Assembly (NCBI GenBank): GCA_900548935.1
Contig: URMR01000004.1
Location: forward strand, 1 to 33,018
Length of the DNA: 33,018 bases
Source of the DNA: an uncultured Collinsella sp.
Lineage (GTDB): Bacteria; Actinomycetota; Coriobacteriia; Coriobacteriales; Coriobacteriaceae
Direction of reading: 5' to 3'
In this document: piece after piece, positions 29,927 through 33,018 of the stretch
How positions within the stretch are numbered: position 1 is the stretch's first letter
How the letters are laid out: the number at the start of each line of letters is the position of its first letter
Made by a program: the position numbers and the translations under genes
Notes under the pieces: generated by a model
The model's database searches: none
Told to the model about the DNA's origin: nothing
Seen by the model: only the letters and a program-made list of their open reading frames with translations

Positions 29927-31044
29927 TTCAGTGCCTTCCTGATATCGAACAGCATGACCTCGATGGCCAGCTGGGGAGTAACGTTTCTGGCGATGTTGCG
30001 CTCGGCGGTCGCGACCGCCTCGAGCGCCCGGGTGGCACCCGCAACATTGGTCGCGGCGGCAAGCCGACCGATCGTGTCGCGCACGTCTTCGTTCACGACG
30101 TCGGCCGCCTCGTCCTGAAGCGTCAGCAGCACGTCGCGCATGAGCGTCCGTGCGCTCGCCAGCGCTTCCATGATACCCGAACGCTCGCGCGCGTTGAGTT
30201 CGCGCTTGTTGCGGTCCTCAAGCTGCTTCAATGCTCCACGCGACAGGTAATCGGCATTTTGCTCGAGCACCTTTTCCTGCGTGGACTTGACCTCGGCGAG
30301 CGGCGCCTTAACGGCGACGATGAGCGACTTGGCGCGACTGAGCACGTCGGCCTCGTCGGCGGCAATGAGTGAGTCGATGGCACGGACCATCTGACGGCGG
30401 GCGTCCTGGCGCTCGGCGCTCTTAAGGAACTCGATGCCGCGCGTGGGACTCCCCGCCACGGCGACCGCCATGCGACAGCGTGCGAGATCCTGACCCGTCG
30501 CGCGACTCACGGCCTGCGCGGCCACGGTGGGCGACACCAGCCGAAACGGCACGCACTGACAGCGGCTCACGATGGTGGGCAGCATCACGTCTGCCGAGGT
30601 GCCCAGCAAGATGAACATAACGCCCTCGGGCGGCTCCTCGAGTGTTTTGAGCAGTGCGTTGGCGGTGTTAGCACGCAACTGCTCGGCACGGTCGATGATG
30701 TAGACCTTGGCCTTGGCACGGATGGGCGCCAGCGGCACGTCATCGAGCAGCTCGCGGGTCTGGGCAATGAGGTAGCCCGTGGCGCTCTCGGGCGTGTAAT
30801 AGTGCACGTCGGGATGCGCGTGCCGAGCAACGCGCACGCAGCTGTCGCATGCGCCGCAGCCGTCCTGCTCGCACAGGAAGGCCTGGGCGAGCGCCCATGC
30901 GGCATCGAGCTTGCCGGCGCCGGGAGCGCCTAAAAACAGGTAGGCGTGCGATGCGCGGCCGCTGGCGACGGCGTTGGTCAAAAAGTCGCGCACGCGCTCT
31001 TGGGTGTCGAGCTTGGCCAGCAGGCTTGCCTGAGCGGGGGCCAT
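29917..31044 (-). CDS. holB: DNA polymerase III delta' subunit
   Basis: The 375-residue AAA+ clamp-loader subunit shows a P-loop (FLGAPGAGK, residues about 38-45) and a zinc module (Cys58, Cys63, Cys66 and Cys69, followed by HAHPD). TANALLKTLEEPPEGVMFIL (Walker B region) and the SRC motif LPTIVSRCQ follow. In many bacteria delta' lacks an intact P-loop, so assignment as gamma/tau-like cannot be excluded. Position downstream of tmk is the standard holB place. ATG at 31044 follows the tmk stop by one base. Confidence 0.88.
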   Translation of the reverse strand: MAPAQASLLAKLDTQERVRDFLTNAVASGRASHAYLFLGAPGAGKLDAAWALAQAFLCEQDGCGACDSCVRVARHAHPDVHYYTPESATGYLIAQTRELLDDVPLAPIRAKAKVYIIDRAEQLRANTANALLKTLEEPPEGVMFILLGTSADVMLPTIVSRCQCVPFRLVSPTVAAQAVSRATGQDLARCRMAVAVAGSPTRGIEFLKSAERQDARRQMVRAIDSLIAADEADVLSRAKSLIVAVKAPLAEVKSTQEKVLEQNADYLSRGALKQLEDRNKRELNARERSGIMEALASARTLMRDVLLTLQDEAADVVNEDVRDTIGRLAAATNVAGATRALEAVATAERNIARNVTPQLAIEVMLFDIRKALKCR

Positions 31045-31045
31045 G

Positions 31046-31729
31046 TTACTCGGCCTCCTGGGCAAGCGCGGCGGCGACGGCGTCTTGCGGAATGTCGAGA
31101 CCGTACGCGCGAACCTGCTCGACCGTCTTCGCAAAGACTTCCTCGATGGGCGCGGTGGCGTCGATGAGCTTTACGCGATTTGGCTCCTCGGCAGCAATTG
31201 CGCAAAAGCCCTGGTAAACACGCTCTTGGAATGCCATGCCCTTTGCCTCCATGCGATCTGCCGCGCCACGGGCTGCCATGCGCAGCGCCGCCTGCTCGGG
31301 CGTGATGTGATAGACGAGCGTGAGCGCCGGGTGCGTACCCGCGACGGCCAGGTTGTTGGCATCGCGCACCACCTGGCGATCGAGGCCATCGGCAAACGCC
31401 TGGTAGCAGGTTGTGGAATCGTAGAAGCGGTCGCACAGAACCACCTTGCCGGCAGCGAGGGCGGGAGCTATGACCTCGTGCACCAGCTGGGCACGCGCTG
31501 CCTCGTAGAGCAGCAACTCGCAGGTGTCGCCCATCGCCGCGTTGGCGGGGTCGAGCAGCAGAGCGCGGATCTTTTCGCTAATGGCGGTGCCGCCCGGCTC
31601 GCGCAGGCTCACAACCTGGTAGCCAGCGAGCTCGAGCGCGCGGGCAAGCAGGCGCGTCTGCGTGGACTTGCCGGCACCGTCGACGCCCTCGAGCGTGATA
31701 AAGCTATGTTGAGCGGGCTCAAAAGCCAT
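31046..31729 (-). CDS. tmk: Thymidylate kinase
   Basis: The 227-residue kinase has the P-loop LEGVDGAGKSTQ, the LREPGGTAISEKIR segment, the DR(Y/F) motif in LCDRFYDSTTCYQ and a lid-type Arg region AARGAADRMEAKG. It phosphorylates dTMP to dTDP. GGAAGGGG lies about 8 bases before the ATG. It heads the tmk-holB-ricT-comF operon. Confidence 0.95.
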   Translation of the reverse strand: MAFEPAQHSFITLEGVDGAGKSTQTRLLARALELAGYQVVSLREPGGTAISEKIRALLLDPANAAMGDTCELLLYEAARAQLVHEVIAPALAAGKVVLCDRFYDSTTCYQAFADGLDRQVVRDANNLAVAGTHPALTLVYHITPEQAALRMAARGAADRMEAKGMAFQERVYQGFCAIAAEEPNRVKLIDATAPIEEVFAKTVEQVRAYGLDIPQDAVAAALAQEAE

Positions 31730-31831
31730 GGGCGCAGCCCCTTCCTACAAGGCGCGTAAATGCAGATATACCAACCAAGCCATGATACCCCAGTGCTCGG
31801 CGCGTCCCCAATGGCTAATGGTGCCTTTCCG

Positions 31832-31900
31832 AAGTTGCGGTGAAATAGGGACTAATTGAAGCTCTGAGATCGCCAAACAGTCCCTATTTCACCGCAACTT
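31832..31900. repeat. Perfect 22-bp inverted repeat with 25-base loop
   Basis: The left arm (31832-31853, AAGTTGCGGTGAAATAGGGA and two more) and right arm (31879-31900) are exact reverse complements over 22 bp. The element lies in the divergent gap between tmk and the zinc-ribbon gene. The AGTCCCTATTT core recurs near 17466. No T-run follows, so it is not a classic terminator. Confidence 0.9.
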
Positions 31901-31925
31901 ATGATGGGGAATTTTGAACGGTGGG

Positions 31926-31931
31926 TATAAT
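31926..31931 (+). promoter_or_regulatory. Candidate -10 element of the zinc-ribbon gene
   Basis: TATAAT at 31926-31931 is the perfect -10 consensus, 38 bases before the ATG. The -35 region at 17 bases (GATGGG) is poor. Confidence 0.55.
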
Positions 31932-31968
31932 CGTCGTATTGCATTGAAATGTGGCGAAAGGAGTGGCA

Positions 31969-32949
31969 ATGTCTCGGTATTGCGCCTCGTGCGGCAAGCT
32001 TCTTGCAGATAATGCCAAGTTCTGCACCTCGTGCGGTGCACCCGTTGAGCAGACAACCGCGAGCAATGGCCAGCCCGCGTTTGAGCAGACCGGCTCCTTC
32101 GATACGCCGCAAGCTAAGCCGGACGACCCCCTCGTCTATCGCCCCGACCCCGCTGCCGGTCCCGCGGCGGTCGAAACGACGCAGCGCATACCCGTCGCGG
32201 ACACCCCGCCCCAACAGGAACCGGCGTCTGCGTACGCGTCTGATTCACCGCAGGCCCCCGCCGCAAAAAAGAGCGCTACCAAGGCGCTTGTCGCCGTTAT
32301 CGTTGTGCTGGTGGCAATCATCATCGCCCTGGTCATTTTCTTTGTGATCAAGCCGTTCGACAACGCTGCCACGCAGACGACTGCCGAGGTTACCAAGCTG
32401 CACCATGATGTTGACGCTGATGACCTCAAGCCTCTCGGCGACCCCAATAGTCTCTACGACGATGACGATGACGACGAGGACGGCGGCGAAGCGACGCTCT
32501 CCGAGCAGAACCTCTACCGTCGCCTGAGCGAATACTACGACCTGCTCGAAGATCTCGATAGCCAGGTCCGCGCCTGCGCGCAGGCCTTCAATGGCAGCTA
32601 TCTGGAAGAAGATCGCACCGCCCGCCAAAATCTCGCCGACGTCGCCGAGCGCACGGAAGACACCATCGAGCAGTACTACGATATCGTCGAGGACCTGGAC
32701 GTCCCCATGAGCTCTAAGAACTACAGCTCTTGGAAAGACATCGTTGCCCTGTATGACGACCTGGATCACCGCATTGACGCAATCTGTGATGCCTGGGAGA
32801 TCAGCCTGAAATACACCAAGCCTGCGGATCACAAGAATGAGATCGTGGCGCCGCTGTCGCGCGACAACGTGGCGGGCACCAATGACAATAAGTACCGCCT
32901 AGACTTTGAGGAGCGCTACCCCGGCGCCAAACCCGTCGAAGTGAACTAG
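31969..32949 (+). CDS. Zinc-ribbon membrane protein
   Basis: The 326-residue protein opens with a double-CxxC zinc ribbon (YCASCGKLLADNAKFCTSCG, residues 4-23). A Pro/Gln/Thr-rich linker leads to one membrane segment at about residues 105-130 (ALVAVIVVLVAIIIALVIFF). The likely outer part has an acidic run (DDDDDDEDGGE) and a helical, coiled-coil-like region (LYRRLSEYYDLLEDLDSQVR). I do not recognise a specific family beyond zinc-ribbon domain proteins, and the function is unknown. ATG at 31969 has AAGGAG 5 bases upstream. It is the only complete intact plus-strand protein gene in the window. Confidence 0.85.
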   Translation: MSRYCASCGKLLADNAKFCTSCGAPVEQTTASNGQPAFEQTGSFDTPQAKPDDPLVYRPDPAAGPAAVETTQRIPVADTPPQQEPASAYASDSPQAPAAKKSATKALVAVIVVLVAIIIALVIFFVIKPFDNAATQTTAEVTKLHHDVDADDLKPLGDPNSLYDDDDDDEDGGEATLSEQNLYRRLSEYYDLLEDLDSQVRACAQAFNGSYLEEDRTARQNLADVAERTEDTIEQYYDIVEDLDVPMSSKNYSSWKDIVALYDDLDHRIDAICDAWEISLKYTKPADHKNEIVAPLSRDNVAGTNDNKYRLDFEERYPGAKPVEVN

Positions 32950-32967
32950 CGCTTTGTCGTTCCCGAG

Positions 32968-33016
32968 CCGGCAGTTAGGGACGTTCCTAAACTGCCGGCA
33001 GAAAAGGAACGTCCCT
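32968..33016. repeat. Nested palindromes with GGGACGTTCCT core at the window edge
   Basis: AGGGACGTTCCT (32977-32988) and AGGAACGTCCCT (33005-33016) form a perfect 12-bp inverted repeat. An alternative inner hairpin uses CCGGCAGTT and AACTGCCGG (32968-32999). The two structures exclude one another. The core resembles the repeat at 12-44. The element may continue past the window. Confidence 0.8.
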
Positions 33017-33018
33017 AG

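Noticed and set aside
1..33018. CRISPR array, rRNA genes, complete insertion sequences or prophage
   Set aside because: No regularly spaced repeats, rRNA sequence, transposase, integrase or phage structural genes were seen.

Overview
The window looks like a chromosomal segment of a Coriobacteriia gut anaerobe, most probably Collinsella. This is inferred from overall protein character, moderately high GC, abundant mannose-family PTS genes and the mix of Gram-positive-type genes (ComF, RicT, long HPF). No database search was run. Nearly all genes lie on the minus strand. The exceptions are a tRNA-Thr, a frameshifted flavodoxin gene and a zinc-ribbon membrane protein.

Region 1 (1-17900) is an amino-sugar and galactoside utilisation island. 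Read 5' to 3' on the minus strand, one cluster is a GH35 beta-galactosidase, mannose-family PTS IIB, IIC and IID, a membrane-anchored helical-repeat protein of unknown function, PTS IIA, a GntR/UTRA regulator, AgaS and NagA. The order beta-galactosidase-IIB-IIC-IID-IIA-AgaS resembles the pneumococcal bgaC/gad operon, which handles Gal-beta-1,3-HexNAc disaccharides of mucin and host glycans. Further left are a LacX-type aldose epimerase and a LacC/FruK-type kinase, which would extend the route from galactosamine-6-P through tagatose-6-P to tagatose-1,6-bisphosphate. The aldolase is not in the window. A second module to the right (GlcNAc-type PTS EIICB, a second GntR regulator, a second NagA and a YhcH protein) looks dedicated to GlcNAc and sialic-acid sugars. 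A decayed third copy of the nagA-yhcH end lies next to the tRNA-Thr. The leftmost gene is a PTS IIB whose phosphorylatable histidine is a tyrosine.

Region 2 (17900-25600) holds housekeeping and unknown genes. These are a SurA-like membrane protein, an NAD-type isocitrate dehydrogenase, a HEAT-repeat protein, a small three-helix membrane protein, a hydroxyisobutyrate-dehydrogenase-family enzyme with a Cys/His-rich tail, DegV, the ribosome hibernation factor HPF and a solute-binding lipoprotein with a long leader.

Region 3 (25900-31730) contains a tmk-holB-ricT-comF operon that ends in a gene for an uncharacterised protein with a putative Vsr/DUF559-like nuclease fold. A 29-bp inverted repeat lies beyond its 3' end. 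Region 4 (31730-33018) contains a dispersed palindromic repeat, the zinc-ribbon membrane protein and a second nested palindrome at the window edge.

The most noteworthy points are the inactive-looking IIB, the metal-binding tail on the dehydrogenase, the shared TGGT-N4-ACCA operators upstream of the second GntR gene and the GlcNAc PTS, the duplicated and partly decayed nagA modules, and the inverted-repeat elements.
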